DNA of 64,000 bases, from assembly GCA_050951505.1 (NCBI GenBank), contig JBMNJE010000006.1:62001-126000 (forward strand), in the 5' to 3' direction. This DNA is from DUOA01 sp012839095. GTDB taxonomy: Bacteria; Bacillota; Clostridia; Caldicoprobacterales; DTU083. This document shows, piece after piece, positions 63,522 through 64,000 of the stretch (position 1 is the stretch's first letter; each line of letters begins with the position of its first letter). A model generated the notes under the pieces. The model did no database searches. It was not told where the DNA came from and saw only the letters and a program-made list of their open reading frames with translations. Made by a program: the position numbers and the translations under genes.

Positions 63522-63574
63522 ATTATTGCATATGGGTATTCTGTCCACATGTACAAAAAAGAGGAGGTATATAT

Positions 63575-64000
63575 ATGAAAAGAAAGCTTGTGAAACTATT
63601 GGCCTTGTTATTTGTTGTATGCATGATTTTTACTGCATGCACAAATGGAGGAGAAGAGACTCCGGACAAAACCACCTCGCCCCCGGAAGCTACTCAAAAG
63701 CCGGCTGATGAAACCGATGATCCTAATCCACCTGAAGAAGTCGGCACCGGTTACTGGGGACGCTATGAGGAACCCGTAGTTGTCCGCTTTGCTGTTAATG
63801 GCGCAGATGATGATTTCAGCTGGTCTGATAACATCTGGACCCAGGCATGGAAAGAACGTTTTAATATTGAAACGGAAATTATGTGGAACACAGGCACTGA
63901 TGAAGCATACCAGACCAAGCTCTCCATGGCTATTCTGACTGGTGAATTACCCGATTATATATATGTAAACAATAACCAGTTCAAACAATTGGTAGATGCC
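63575..64000 (+). CDS. extracellular solute-binding lipoprotein, 3' end beyond the window
   Basis: 142 codons are visible, ending at the window edge. MKRKLVKLLALLFVVCM and the lipobox FTAC form a lipoprotein signal. A Pro/Thr/Glu linker (about 25-55) precedes the start of an ABC sugar-binding domain (VVVRFAVNGADDDFSWSD, then KLSMAILTGELPDYIYVNNN), the type found in family 1 sugar-binding proteins of large Clostridia polysaccharide loci. GAGGAGG is 7 bases upstream. It is controlled by the palindrome-bearing promoter at 63490 and is divergent from the LacI gene. The permease genes are expected to the right. Confidence 0.88.
   Translation, partial: MKRKLVKLLALLFVVCMIFTACTNGGEETPDKTTSPPEATQKPADETDDPNPPEEVGTGYWGRYEEPVVVRFAVNGADDDFSWSDNIWTQAWKERFNIETEIMWNTGTDEAYQTKLSMAILTGELPDYIYVNNNQFKQLVDA

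Overview
The window looks like chromosomal DNA of an anaerobic, probably spore-forming, low-to-moderate GC Firmicute of the class Clostridia. Pointers are the T-box leader in front of leuS, strong AGGAGG-type ribosome binding sites with frequent GTG/TTG starts, sigmaA-type promoters, a SleB-type hydrolase, DUF2089/SHOCT proteins, an oxygen-sensitive sulfatase maturase, and an LPXTG-like tail. No rRNA, tRNA, CRISPR array, insertion sequence or phage gene was seen. The species cannot be named from this.

1-43 kb is mostly housekeeping. It holds a c-di-GMP protein cut by the left edge, an ECF sigma factor with its membrane partner, a radical-SAM sulfatase maturase, a LacI regulator with a KDPG aldolase, a lipoprotein L,D-transpeptidase and GTP-type PEP carboxykinase. 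Then come T-box-controlled leuS, metA (acetyl-CoA type by its Glu111), a DUF2089-SHOCT-SHOCT cassette, a sugar transporter gene split by a frameshift, and a minus-strand aromatic operon aroB-DAHP synthase-tyrA-aroA. Further on are an EF-G paralogue, a SleB-type hydrolase, prs, nagA, birA, a heterodimeric ABC exporter, recQ, an oxidoreductase, a phosphosugar mutase, a YkgJ protein, an orphan AbiEi-type protein, a DUF1905 remnant, a Rad3-like helicase with a nuclease-like N-terminus, and a DUF815 ATPase.

43.4-64 kb is a carbohydrate island. It has three sulfatase loci, a 1733-residue secreted chimera (two copies of a laminin-G-like/cadherin-like module, a metallophosphoesterase and a clan-A glycosidase), a URO-D-like protein, a second Gfo/Idh/MocA oxidoreductase, a beta-lactamase-fold hydrolase, a GH2 beta-galactosidase-like enzyme, an ABC exporter, a YigZ protein, a LacI regulator, and a solute-binding lipoprotein cut by the right edge. 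The likely theme is uptake and breakdown of a sulfated or decorated glycan, with LacI operators and nagA/eda-type catabolism nearby.

The most striking observation is that all three sulfatases are damaged in different ways: one has lost its active-site segment, one survives only as a C-terminal piece fused to the truncated wall anchor of the giant protein, and one has an 8-T tract frameshift and a lost C-terminus. The maturase that would activate such enzymes is intact 40 kb away. Other single-base lesions (sugar transporter, DUF1905) suggest either ongoing decay of this strain or indel errors in the assembly; raw reads would decide.
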